Source: Deltaproteobacteria bacterium
GTDB lineage: Bacteria > Myxococcota_A > Polyangia > JAAYKL01
Assembly (NCBI GenBank): GCA_016937015.1
Contig: JAFGWT010000514.1
Coordinates: 1-52,655, forward strand
Direction: 5' to 3'
Length of the DNA stretch: 52,655 nt
Part shown: piece by piece, positions 42,438 through 50,699 of the stretch
Layout of the letters: each line of letters starts with the position of its first letter
Numbering within the stretch: position 1 is the stretch's first letter
Translations under genes and position numbers: made by a program
Notes under the pieces: model-generated
The model's database searches: none
Seen by the model: the letters and a program-made list of their open reading frames with translations, nothing else
Told to the model about the DNA's origin: nothing

Positions 42438-43772
42438 ATGATTGAACGAATTGGCAATTGCAGAATCATTGAAGAAGTTGGTGCAGGCGGAATGGCCGTT
42501 GTGTACAAGGCCATTCAGGAGCCGCTTGGCCGAGTTGTCGGTATCAAAGCACTGAAATCTTCCATTGCTGTCGAAACCCAGTTTGCAGAGCGATTCGAAC
42601 GGGAGGCCAGGTTTATGGCGTCCCTGCAGCAGGAAAACATCATCAATGTTTACGACTTCATCAAATACGGCGGCACGATGTTCATCGTTATGGAATATGT
42701 TGAAGGCATTGATTTATACGACCTGCTCGATAAATACAAAAAAATACCGGTCGAAGCGGCCACCATCATTGCGCTCCAGGTGGCACGCGCCCTCAACCAT
42801 GCCCATTTTCGCGGAATCATCCATCGGGACATAAAGCCAGCCAACGTCATGATTTCCAAACGGGGCGATGTGAAACTGATGGACTTTGGTATCGCCCGGG
42901 ACGAAACCCTCTCGGATTTGACCGAAACCGGCACAGGCCTCGGAACCCCGTCGTACATGTCGCCGGAGCAGATACTGGGCGACAAACTCGACCAGCGCAC
43001 TGATATTTGGTCACTTGGAGTCGTTTTCTATCAGATGCTGTGCGGGAAAAAGCCGTTTATCGAAGATGCGAAACGGTCGGTGCTGCAAAAAATTCGCCTT
43101 GACAGATACGTGCCGGTTCGCAAGCTGAATTCCAAGGTGCCTCGGACCCTTGAACGCATTCTCGGCCGATGCATGGAGAAACAGCCGGCCGACAGATATC
43201 CCTCGATGCAGGCGCTGATTCACGATTTGGAGGATTTTCTCGCCTCTCGCGTGGTGGTGAATTACAACGCCTGGATGGTAAAGTACCTGCAGGAGACAGA
43301 CGTCCTGTCCAGCGACGAAGCCAGTGGTATCCTGACCGCCGGCGCAGTTCGCGAAGGCGCCAAAATTGTGCGCGAAGATCGCCGGGCGCTGCGTGCCATT
43401 GGGGTTGTCCAGGCGACGGTGCTGGCGATCTTTCTTTTTGCAGGCATCATTATTCAGCTGGCTGCGGGGGAGCCCTCATTTGCGAGCGAAAAAACCGCTG
43501 TGGCCACCAGCCCAGCGGAAATGGGACAGATGAAAGTGGTTGCGGTACCATGGGCCCGCGTGATTGTAGACAACCGGGAGGTGGCGCTAACCCCCATTGC
43601 CGCACCGATATCACTGCCAGCGGGCAAGCATTTTGTTGAGCTGGTCAATCCGTACTTTAAGCCCAAACGGCTCGAAATAGAAATTCAGCCAGGACAGACT
43701 TACGAAATAATGGAAGAGCTGGCCCTTGAAACCGGGGCTGGTTCCCAAAATTCGGCCAGAGCAAAAAAATGA
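42438..43772 (+). CDS. Serine/threonine protein kinase with PEGA domain
   Basis: A 444-residue Hanks-type kinase. It has the glycine loop VGAGGMAVVYKA, catalytic Lys37 (VGIKALK), HRDIKPANV with Asp131, DFG with Asp149, and GTPSYMSPEQ in the activation segment. All residues needed for activity are present. After the kinase domain (about 7-268) comes one membrane helix (VVQATVLAIFLFAGIIIQLA, about 323-342). A periplasmic PEGA-like domain with PWARVIVDNREVALTPIAAP follows. Such receptors are typical of Myxococcota. The gene overlaps the LysM protein gene by 4 bp. It is a possible kinase for the FHA-linked cluster, but nothing in the sequence proves that. Confidence 0.93.
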   Translation: MIERIGNCRIIEEVGAGGMAVVYKAIQEPLGRVVGIKALKSSIAVETQFAERFEREARFMASLQQENIINVYDFIKYGGTMFIVMEYVEGIDLYDLLDKYKKIPVEAATIIALQVARALNHAHFRGIIHRDIKPANVMISKRGDVKLMDFGIARDETLSDLTETGTGLGTPSYMSPEQILGDKLDQRTDIWSLGVVFYQMLCGKKPFIEDAKRSVLQKIRLDRYVPVRKLNSKVPRTLERILGRCMEKQPADRYPSMQALIHDLEDFLASRVVVNYNAWMVKYLQETDVLSSDEASGILTAGAVREGAKIVREDRRALRAIGVVQATVLAIFLFAGIIIQLAAGEPSFASEKTAVATSPAEMGQMKVVAVPWARVIVDNREVALTPIAAPISLPAGKHFVELVNPYFKPKRLEIEIQPGQTYEIMEELALETGAGSQNSARAKK

Positions 43773-44692
43773 AACAACTGCGTTACGTTACAATACTGAC
43801 AATCGTTTTGTTCTCGTGGTTCTTCACGGGTTCCGCCCAGGCCTGGATTCATGTGGCCCGGGACGGCGAAACCCTTGAGCAGTTGTCAAATTTCTATTAT
43901 GGCACGCCAAACAAAGCCATCATCATCCGTGCCGCGAATGGCTTCATGCATCCCGACGACGGCTCCGTGCTCCAGGGGGAGCGTATCGAGATTCCGGGCG
44001 TCACCTACCATCAGGCAACAGATACTGAGGACTGGTACTCCCTGGCCAATCGCTACCTGGGTTCTTCAAGCCGTGCGAAATTTCTCGCGGAGCTAAACAA
44101 TCGAAAGGCAGAGACCCCCATTGCAGGGGGGCAGATTGTCAAAATCCCATACCAGCTGCTCTACATCTTCGCGCCAGATGAAACCATTAAAAGCGTGACC
44201 AAACTGTTTCTTGGCAACCAGCGCTCCCCCAGATGGCTGCAGGCATATAATCTGAAAAAGCGGAAAAAGTACGGCCGCGGTGACGCACTGCTCATTCCCC
44301 TGATAAACGTTGAATACACAGATGCGGCCAAAAAGGATATTGAAGCGCGACAAACCCAAAAATTTTCCGAGGAAGACAAGGACGCGCAAATCAAAGCTGT
44401 GGCGCAAATTTCAAAGTTGCGTGATTCATATGCAAAAGGAAAATACCTGGAAATAGTCATCACGGGACAGATGCTTTTGAGCAACCGGCGTCTCACCAAT
44501 CCGCAGAAAATCGGTGTGTATCAGTATCTTGCGTTCGCATACGTCGCGTTTGGTGAAACACCAATGGCGGAGGCGGCTTTCAGAAAAGCGCTGGATCTGC
44601 AGCCGTCCATGGAGTTGTCGCCCATTACTGTCTCTCCAAAAATTCTTAAGGTATTTCAAAAAGTGCAGCATCAATTGCTGCGCAGTCGCTAA
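43769..44692 (+). CDS. LysM-domain secreted protein with TPR-like C-terminus
   Basis: A 307-residue exported protein. The signal peptide ends GSAQA after residue 24. Three LysM-type segments follow: HVARDGETLEQLSNFYYGTP, a second around DWYSLANRYLGSSS, and a third around YIFAPDETIKSVTKLFLGN. These fold onto peptidoglycan. The C-terminal third has TPR-like helices (VYQYLAFAYVAFGETPMAEA). The gene overlaps the kinase gene by 4 bp, so the pair is cotranscribed and may form a wall-sensing unit with the kinase PEGA domain. That is an inference from context. Confidence 0.82.
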   Translation: MKQLRYVTILTIVLFSWFFTGSAQAWIHVARDGETLEQLSNFYYGTPNKAIIIRAANGFMHPDDGSVLQGERIEIPGVTYHQATDTEDWYSLANRYLGSSSRAKFLAELNNRKAETPIAGGQIVKIPYQLLYIFAPDETIKSVTKLFLGNQRSPRWLQAYNLKKRKKYGRGDALLIPLINVEYTDAAKKDIEARQTQKFSEEDKDAQIKAVAQISKLRDSYAKGKYLEIVITGQMLLSNRRLTNPQKIGVYQYLAFAYVAFGETPMAEAAFRKALDLQPSMELSPITVSPKILKVFQKVQHQLLRSR

Positions 44693-44787
44693 ACTGTTGT
44701 ATTTTTACAGTCAAATGTTAAAAAATGCTAACATCGCAACGATTTGATACAACATTCGCCGCGGGAATGAATGGGGAACAGCCCCAT

Positions 44788-44801
44788 TTCGTATATACGA
44801 A
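44788..44801. promoter_or_regulatory. 14-bp perfect palindrome before a lipoprotein gene
   Basis: TTCGTATATACGAA is fully self-complementary and lies 33 bp before the ATG at 44835. A small hairpin ATGGGG/CCCCAT (44771-44787) adjoins it. It could be an operator. No clear -10/-35 pair overlaps it. Confidence 0.35.
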
Positions 44802-44834
44802 TGGAAATCACTAAAATTAATCGGAGAAATTCAA

Positions 44835-45596
44835 ATGACACAGACAAAAATATCAATCCATGAATATTCAAAAACAATCGTCAGGCTGCTCATTGGAGCA
44901 ATGATTGTCGCTTCATTGTCACTGAGCATGGGAGGCTGTGATTCGGAAGATGCCAGCACCTACGATTTGACCGTCCGCTGGAATATTGGCGGTATGAGAA
45001 CCTGCAATATCTCCCTGCCCACAGATCAGTACGCACAGGACGAACTGCAATTTGGTAAGGTTGTCGTTAATATTTACGAAGATGAAACCGCGACCAAGGC
45101 CGTTCAGGCACCCGTGGTTGTTCCCTGTGCGAACATGGAAAGCAAAATTTCGCGCCTTCCCAGAGATACCTACTACGTCACCGTCGAAGCCTTTGCCACC
45201 TACATGGGAGAACAGATGCCGTTTTTCCAGGGGGCATCCGAAGTCACCATTCCCGCAACTGACGATGCGATAAATATCCCGCTGACGGTTGGCAATGGGG
45301 AGATTCTGGTATTCTGGACGTTTGCCGGCGGAAAAGTCTGTGGCGTGGAAATGGCCGGGGAGGTTGCCAACGTCGCCGTCCGCCTGAACAACGGCAACCC
45401 GATTGTTGTGCCATGCGGGCAGGGTCAGCTGCTGCTCGAAGATGTTCCCACAGATATTATTCACACCATTAGTGCGGATGCATACGATGCCAGCGGAAAT
45501 ATTCTGTATTCAGCTGATCACCTGTCTACCGTTGATTCAGAAGAATTTCAGGTTCTGCCCGGACAGTCCTATCAGGCAGTGGTGATTTTCCAATGA
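44835..45596 (+). CDS. Lipoprotein of unknown function with two beta domains
   Basis: A 253-residue lipoprotein. The signal segment LLIGAMIVASLSLSMGGC ends in a lipobox-like GGC. The mature part appears to contain two similar beta-rich units: TYDLTVRWNIGGMRTCNISL, with a VPCANMESKISRLPRDTYYV closing loop, and GEILVFWTFAGGKVCGVEMA, with VPCGQGQLLLEDVPTDIIH. Each has the pattern 'V-x-W ... G-G-x-x-C ... V-P-C', so an internal duplication with one disulfide per unit is likely. Similar lipoproteins occur in Myxococcota, but I know no function. GGAG precedes the ATG. Its stop overlaps the purN start by 4 bp. Confidence 0.72.
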   Translation: MTQTKISIHEYSKTIVRLLIGAMIVASLSLSMGGCDSEDASTYDLTVRWNIGGMRTCNISLPTDQYAQDELQFGKVVVNIYEDETATKAVQAPVVVPCANMESKISRLPRDTYYVTVEAFATYMGEQMPFFQGASEVTIPATDDAINIPLTVGNGEILVFWTFAGGKVCGVEMAGEVANVAVRLNNGNPIVVPCGQGQLLLEDVPTDIIHTISADAYDASGNILYSADHLSTVDSEEFQVLPGQSYQAVVIFQ

Positions 45597-46255
45597 CCCC
45601 CCCTGCCGCCGCATCCTCCTTTAAAATCACTGTGTTGTTATCCGGTTCAGGGACCACCATGGTCAATTTGCAGCAGCATATCGCAAAGGGGCTGGTGCCG
45701 GCTCAGATTGTTCAGGTGGTTTCGAGTCGCCGGGATGTTGCCGGTGTGATCCGGGCACAGGAGCTGGGGCTGCCTGTCCATATCCTTGGTCGAAAAAAAT
45801 TCACGCAAAATAAAATATTTGACGCCAGAGCGTACGCAGCGGCGCTGGTGGAGACGGTGGCGCCCTACCAGCCGGATCTGGTCGTAATGGCGGGCTTCAT
45901 GACCCAACTGGCGGAACCGTTCCTTAGTCGATTTCAAACGATTAATGTCCATCCTGCGCTGTTGCCGTCGTTTGGCGGCAAAGGCTATTACGGCCACCAT
46001 GTGCATGAAGCCGTACTTGCGGCCGGGGTTAAAATTTCAGGTGCAACGGTTCATTTTGCCAACTCTCAGTACGATCGCGGACCAATCATTTGCCAGGAAG
46101 CCGTGCCAGTTGAAGAGGACGACACGCCGGACACTCTGGCCCAAAGAATTCAGGCGGCTGAAAGGCGCATTTATCCAAAGGCCGTCGCCATGATTGCCAA
46201 AGGGCTGGTCACTGTCGATGGAAACCGCACTGTGATTCGTGAGGAGCGCTGTTAA
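45593..46255 (+). CDS. purN: Phosphoribosylglycinamide formyltransferase
   Basis: A 220-residue GAR transformylase, which adds a formyl group from 10-formyltetrahydrofolate in the third step of purine synthesis. It has the phosphate loop VLLSGSGTTMVNL, the catalytic Asn/His in INVHPALLPSF, GKGYYGHHVHEAVL and the catalytic Asp in SQYDRGPIICQEAVPV. The length and order of motifs are normal. It overlaps the lipoprotein stop by 4 bp and is followed at once by another small lipoprotein gene, so a housekeeping purine gene sits inside an envelope-protein transcript. Confidence 0.95.
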   Translation: MTPPAAASSFKITVLLSGSGTTMVNLQQHIAKGLVPAQIVQVVSSRRDVAGVIRAQELGLPVHILGRKKFTQNKIFDARAYAAALVETVAPYQPDLVVMAGFMTQLAEPFLSRFQTINVHPALLPSFGGKGYYGHHVHEAVLAAGVKISGATVHFANSQYDRGPIICQEAVPVEEDDTPDTLAQRIQAAERRIYPKAVAMIAKGLVTVDGNRTVIREERC

Positions 46256-46756
46256 TTGACGACCAAAGAACAACACCCCGCCATTGCTGCAATTGCTCTC
46301 GTCTTTTGCATCGTCATCGGACTGACCGCTTGCAATCAAAAGCCACCAATGACCCCGGCAGAGACCGCATTGCGGCTTCTGGCACTGCATGGGTTGTTGG
46401 GGAAGACGCCAAAGGAGCGAACCGAAAAGGACAAAAACACGCTGGTTGATCGCGATGAACTGGCATCGTTTTTCGTTGATTTGGACAAGTACGACCAATT
46501 CACCGGCGAGCTGTTTACCGGCGTGATACTGGGTGCATTGGCGGCCAATCAGTCCAAACTGCAGGAAACCCGAAGAAAGACCACCGCCGAAGTCAGCGCA
46601 GGCAGCGCCACCATTTACTTTGAACTCGTGGACAACATCTGGAAAATCAGTCTTGAAAAAACCATTCCCAGAGAAATGAAAGACCGGGCAAAGGCCGAAA
46701 AGCAGCGCTATGAAGCCGCAAAAGCCGCAGGCGAAGCAGCGGCAGGACCCAGGTAA
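46256..46756 (+). CDS. Small lipoprotein of unknown function
   Basis: A 166-residue lipoprotein. The start is a TTG directly after the purN stop, supported by GAGGAG 9 nt ahead (46241-46246). The signal peptide IAAIALVFCIVIGLTAC has a canonical lipobox LTAC. The mature protein is helical, with a segment TALRLLALHGLLGKTPKERT, a charged middle, a short beta stretch SATIYFELVDNIWKISLEKT and an Ala/Lys-rich tail. It is not assigned to any family. Adjacent and translationally linked to purN. Confidence 0.7.
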   Translation: MTTKEQHPAIAAIALVFCIVIGLTACNQKPPMTPAETALRLLALHGLLGKTPKERTEKDKNTLVDRDELASFFVDLDKYDQFTGELFTGVILGALAANQSKLQETRRKTTAEVSAGSATIYFELVDNIWKISLEKTIPREMKDRAKAEKQRYEAAKAAGEAAAGPR

Positions 46757-46780
46757 ATCCAATATCGCGTTATCGCGTTG

Positions 46781-46894
46781 ATGAAGTCATTTAAACTTCA
46801 AGGTAAACCTAAAGGTAAGCCTCAAGATAGACCTGAAGGCAAACCTGACAGCAAATCCACCCCACTGATGATTCAACGGGACGTTGCGAACTGA
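46781..46894 (+). other. Possible 37-residue open frame over a 12-bp repeat
   Basis: Five imperfect 12-bp units (46799-46858) of the form AAAGGTAAGCCT read in frame as QGKP, KGKP, QDRP, EGKP and DSKS. An ATG at 46781 opens a 37-codon frame across them, with a TGA at 46892. No ribosome site is clear, so it may simply be repeat DNA. The rest of the 317-bp interval 46757-47073 shows no gene. Confidence 0.3.
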
Positions 46895-47073
46895 CTGAGA
46901 CTGAATGTTCTGACCAGTGCCAGGGTCTCACGCAATTGGCGATTGCCATTCACTTTTTCATTGCCCGAATTCAAAAATTATCTACAATCCACGCTTTAAT
47001 CAGTACCCAATAGAGCCTGCCGGTTCAACGGAACTGTTAACTGGATATGTGCTATCTATTGCAGGATTTCACC

Positions 47074-48255
47074 ATGCCCAACGACACACATCACGCCACC
47101 GGGAAAGTCAGTTATATCCTGCTCTCTGCAATTGGTGTGCTCTCACTTGTCGGTCTCTGGCTCGCCGCAGAACTGACCGGTATTCACTACAATACACACC
47201 AGAACCCCGAATTTCACTCCATGTGCGCCATCAGTGAAGGCCTCAATTGCGAAACGGTGGCCCTTTCACCCTACTCCGTATTTTTAAATTTACCCGTAAG
47301 CATATGGGGCATAATGGGATATCTGCTGATTTTCGTCTTTGCCGCGGTGTCCCTGAAACTGAACGACAGGGGTCGCCCACTCATTGGCGCCATTTCAGGA
47401 TTCTCGACAATCGCGTTTTTATCGTCGCTTCTACTGGCGACCATCTCATTTGCAAAGATTGATTCAATGTGTCTGTTTTGCATGGGCACGTATGCGGTCA
47501 ATTCCATCCTTCTCATCCTCAGCATCATCATGCTTGTCAAAGGGCCGAAAAACCCGTTTACAGCAGTGCGCGACGACCTCATTTTTCTTACCCGTAAACC
47601 GCTGCTGCTGGGATTTATTGTAATTATGGGTATTGGCCCCATGGCCATCGCTTACGCACGCATTACCCCTTACTGGCATACTGCCGGTTTCGATGACATG
47701 CCGTCATTCAGTACGGGAATCGACGAAGACGGCAATCACTGGATTGGCGCAGCAACACCTTCGGTGACAATCATCGAGTACACTGATTACGAGTGTCCTT
47801 ACTGTCGCAAGGCGCACAAACAACTGCGGGAGCTGCTCTCCAAATACGCCGGGAAGGTGAGAGTCGTTCACAGACATTTTCCGCTGGATCAGGCGTGCAA
47901 TCCCAAAATCAAACAGAAATTCCATCAATTTGCCTGTCATTTTTCCACGGCAGTGGAATGCGCGGCCAGAGGCGATAAATTTTGGGAAATGAATGATGCC
48001 ATTTTCTCCAGCCAGGAAACTCAGAAAGCCGAAACCATTGATGTCGAGAAATTCGCCATTCAGCTGGGGCTTGATCGCAGTGAATTCAATCAGTGCCTGA
48101 AAGATGAATCCATTCAGAAAATCATTCTGAAGAACATCAACCAGGGTATTGCGGATTATGTCTCAGCCACCCCCACTTTCGTGGTCAATGGACAGGCGTT
48201 TAAAGGTCGGCTCACTGAGGAACAGCTGGTCAAACTGCTGAACGCGGCTGAATAA
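47074..48255 (+). CDS. VKOR-DsbA fusion (disulfide-forming thiol oxidoreductase)
   Basis: A 393-residue fusion that can make disulfide bonds by itself. The N-terminal half is a vitamin K epoxide reductase-type membrane domain with about five helices. It has the periplasmic cysteine pair Cys51/Cys59 (MCAISEGLNCETV) and the quinone-site pair Cys133/Cys136 (SMCLFCMGTY). The C-terminal half is a DsbA-like thioredoxin fold with CPYC at 241-244 (YTDYECPYCRKA) and the cis-Pro region YVSATPTFVVNGQAF. Electrons pass from substrate to DsbA, to VKOR, to quinone. I use the ATG at 47074 with AGGA upstream, rather than the ATG at 47047. It fits a proteome with many Cys-rich exported proteins. Confidence 0.93.
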   Translation: MPNDTHHATGKVSYILLSAIGVLSLVGLWLAAELTGIHYNTHQNPEFHSMCAISEGLNCETVALSPYSVFLNLPVSIWGIMGYLLIFVFAAVSLKLNDRGRPLIGAISGFSTIAFLSSLLLATISFAKIDSMCLFCMGTYAVNSILLILSIIMLVKGPKNPFTAVRDDLIFLTRKPLLLGFIVIMGIGPMAIAYARITPYWHTAGFDDMPSFSTGIDEDGNHWIGAATPSVTIIEYTDYECPYCRKAHKQLRELLSKYAGKVRVVHRHFPLDQACNPKIKQKFHQFACHFSTAVECAARGDKFWEMNDAIFSSQETQKAETIDVEKFAIQLGLDRSEFNQCLKDESIQKIILKNINQGIADYVSATPTFVVNGQAFKGRLTEEQLVKLLNAAE

Positions 48256-48326
48256 ATAAATCAGACACTTCTTTGGGATGAAAATCGGCTACCTGCCCCA
48301 TGGTGGTGGGGCCGCGGAACGTCGAC

Positions 48327-48941
48327 CTAAAAAATATCGACGGGACCGGCGCCTTCGCGAATCACCTCAATTTCCCCAAATTCGTTAAATGCAAGCACCG
48401 TGGATGGCGATATGCCCCCCAATCCCGCATCCAGCACCAAATCCACCTGCGGAAACGCCTCGGCAATATCCACCGGATCGTTGAGAATCCACTCATCGTC
48501 TTCGCGCTGAGCGGAAGTTGAAATAATGGGACTTCCCAACGCTTCCAGCAGCGCCCGGGCCACGGGATGCTCGGGAACGCGAATGCCGACCGTTTTTCGG
48601 TTACTGATACTCATTTTGGGCACATCTCTGGACGCTTCCAGAATAAATGTATAGGGACCAGGCACCAGTCGTTTCATGAGACGATACGCAGAATTCGGCA
48701 CAATGGCGTAACGGCTGATCTCTGACAGATCGGCGCACAAAAATGAAAACGGTTTGTGTTTTTTGGGAGAGGTGTTTTTGATTCGGTATACTTTTTCGAC
48801 CGCCTTCCTATTGTGCACGTCGGCACCAAAGCCAAACACGGTGCCTGTGGGATAGGCAATCACGCCACCCTGTCGAAGCACCTCCACTGCCTGCATGATT
48901 TTTCTTGGCTGGGGATTTTCAGGATGAATGGGTAAAAGCAT
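48327..48941 (-). CDS. Sua5/YciO/YrdC family protein
   Basis: A 204-residue protein with the YrdC-type nucleotide/RNA-binding fold. Family motifs are GGVIAYPTGTVFGFGADV (about 25-42), VYRIKNTSPKKHKPFSFLCA, LVPGPYTFILEAS, VGIRVPEHPVARALLEALG and PIISTSAQ. True TsaC/Sua5 proteins make threonylcarbamoyl-AMP for the t6A modification of tRNA. The KPFSFLCADLSEISRYA stretch is closer to YciO, whose activity is weak and role unclear. The Thr-Val in place of the common Thr-Asp-Thr is also notable. I start at the ATG at 48941, though the ATG at 48959 is possible. Confidence 0.85.
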   Translation of the reverse strand: MLLPIHPENPQPRKIMQAVEVLRQGGVIAYPTGTVFGFGADVHNRKAVEKVYRIKNTSPKKHKPFSFLCADLSEISRYAIVPNSAYRLMKRLVPGPYTFILEASRDVPKMSISNRKTVGIRVPEHPVARALLEALGSPIISTSAQREDDEWILNDPVDIAEAFPQVDLVLDAGLGGISPSTVLAFNEFGEIEVIREGAGPVDIF

Positions 48942-49295
48942 ATTTTCCTCAAATTTCAATTCGAACCGCGCATACCGGTTTCAGGAGCATCGCCCCGACA
49001 ATTTGTACAGCCCTTTAATACAGAACCCCTGTTTTTGCCAGCGAATGTTTGGAATATGCGGCCAATATCAGGGCTCTCAACGCTGTTTGGGGTCTTTTTC
49101 CCGCCACGCCACTGGAACTGTGGCTTTTTCAAGGGCTGACCGGAGAGTGTAATCGCAAAGAATCAGTCGTTTCCGATTTGTCCTGGGCAGGTTTGTGCGG
49201 CAAAATAAATGTACGACATCAAACACTTATGTGGTTAACTGCGTGCCTGGGGTAAAAAATACCCTGTAAACTCTGCATCCGGAGATAAAAATGGA
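48942..49295. other. 354-bp intergenic interval, no gene supported
   Basis: The stretch separates a minus-strand Sua5/YciO gene from a plus-strand outer-membrane gene and should hold promoters for both. A 68-codon frame at 49049-49255 begins with TTG and has no ribosome site. The final part contains CCGGAG (49279-49284) and GGAG (49293-49296), which can serve the next gene. Confidence 0.5.
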
Positions 49296-50699
49296 GTGTT
49301 TTTGAAACAGATTGCCATCATTCTCTTTTTTCCAGTATGCCTCGTCATTGCCGCACCCATTCGTCAAATCAGCGCAGGCGAGCTGCTCCATGATGGGAGG
49401 GACCACTGGTCGCTGATGGACAAATCACCGCTGAACCGTCAGCTTCATGAGCAACTCAAGTCTGCCGACCAGCAATTTCGACTCTGGCAACGCCCGGATT
49501 CGCGGTTTGCATTTATGGTGGATGCCTCCAGCGGCGGTCAGCAGTCCCTGCCGGGCACGCGCTTCGACCAGACCCGCTACCACGGCTTTTTCATTTTCGA
49601 CAGTTACGGTTCGGTACGCCTGTTCGATTCACTGGACATCAATCTGAATTTAAACTTTCTCAATCCCAGCTTCTGCGACGGTTACCGAAAAAGCTTTCAG
49701 TTGCTGGGCGGCATGTCCATTCATTTTCATAGAGCCCTTTTTAATCTCATTGACTCGCCATTGATATTTCATGCGCTCGTCATGGATTTGGACACAATCA
49801 CATTTGGCGAAGGCCTGCTTATTGAACAGCTGCCCCTCGAAGGCTTCAGCTTTGCGTTTCAGTGGCGGGATATGTCCCTGTCCGCACAGATAGCCGCGCG
49901 CGTCTTCTGGCATTACGACGACTTGCTGATGATACCGCTGGCATTCTTCGATGGACGCATTTCGCTGCTGACCGCCATCTGGTATTTTACAACCCCCGCT
50001 GACAACAGCGTCCCGGATGTTCAAAACGTGGTGCGTACGTCCAACAATGTGCAGAATTTTTTTCCATATTTTGGTGTATCCGGGCATTATGACTGGCACG
50101 ACGCCTTTCGCATCTCCGGCGAGTACCTGGCGCGCGTCAAAGACAATCAATGGTCATCTGCCGCATTGTTTAGGGCAGATTATAAAAAGGACACAGCGGA
50201 CGCCGCACGCATCCACCTGGGCTACCAGTTCCGCTATTACGGGAAGCAATTCGCACCGCTTGCAAATCTGTCCGCCGCCACAACGGCCCCCCAGATTCCC
50301 GCCAGAGAAGACACGTATGTCACCAACAGCTTTGAATATCTGCCATACTCGCCGTGGTTTCATCAAGTCTCTCACACGGTCATGTCGGAGGTTCAACTCA
50401 ACCTCACCCGACAGTTTCAGCTATATTACGAGCTGGAGTGCTGGTTTCGCTGGGCGTTCAACGGCAGGAATGACAACCGGGTGTTGTTTTTTGCGCCTGA
50501 AAAGCGAGCCCCTGGACACTGGCAGGAGCTGTTCTACGACGTGGGATTCAGATATCGGCTGTTTGCATCCCTGCCTCACCGAATTGCCGTATTTGTGTCC
50601 AACAAATGGGTGGCCAGCGATACTCAGGCCGTGACGCCCATGTCCATTCGCTTTGTCACTGAACCGCTCTACGGATTCGAACTGGAGGTTTTCCTGTGA
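49296..50699 (+). CDS. Predicted outer-membrane beta-barrel protein
   Basis: A 467-residue exported protein. The signal peptide is QIAIILFFPVCLVIAAPIRQ. The start is either the GTG at 49296 (GGAG at 49281) or the TTG at 49302 (GGAG at 49293). The mature part has repeated amphipathic strands rich in Tyr, Trp and Phe with short polar turns (GYQFRYYGKQFAPLANLS, YELECWFRWAF). It closes with YGFELEVFL, an aromatic strand at the C-terminus as in barrel proteins. I recognise no family. The next gene, a lipoprotein, starts at its stop, which suggests that the two proteins work together at the outer membrane. Confidence 0.65.
   Translation: MFLKQIAIILFFPVCLVIAAPIRQISAGELLHDGRDHWSLMDKSPLNRQLHEQLKSADQQFRLWQRPDSRFAFMVDASSGGQQSLPGTRFDQTRYHGFFIFDSYGSVRLFDSLDINLNLNFLNPSFCDGYRKSFQLLGGMSIHFHRALFNLIDSPLIFHALVMDLDTITFGEGLLIEQLPLEGFSFAFQWRDMSLSAQIAARVFWHYDDLLMIPLAFFDGRISLLTAIWYFTTPADNSVPDVQNVVRTSNNVQNFFPYFGVSGHYDWHDAFRISGEYLARVKDNQWSSAALFRADYKKDTADAARIHLGYQFRYYGKQFAPLANLSAATTAPQIPAREDTYVTNSFEYLPYSPWFHQVSHTVMSEVQLNLTRQFQLYYELECWFRWAFNGRNDNRVLFFAPEKRAPGHWQELFYDVGFRYRLFASLPHRIAVFVSNKWVASDTQAVTPMSIRFVTEPLYGFELEVFL

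Noticed and set aside
48296-48313. GCCCCA/TGGGGC hairpin between the VKOR-DsbA and Sua5/YciO genes
   Set aside because: No run of Ts follows on either strand, so an intrinsic terminator is not supported.
49049-49255. 68-codon plus-strand frame
   Set aside because: Starts with TTG, no ribosome site, no similarity to known proteins.
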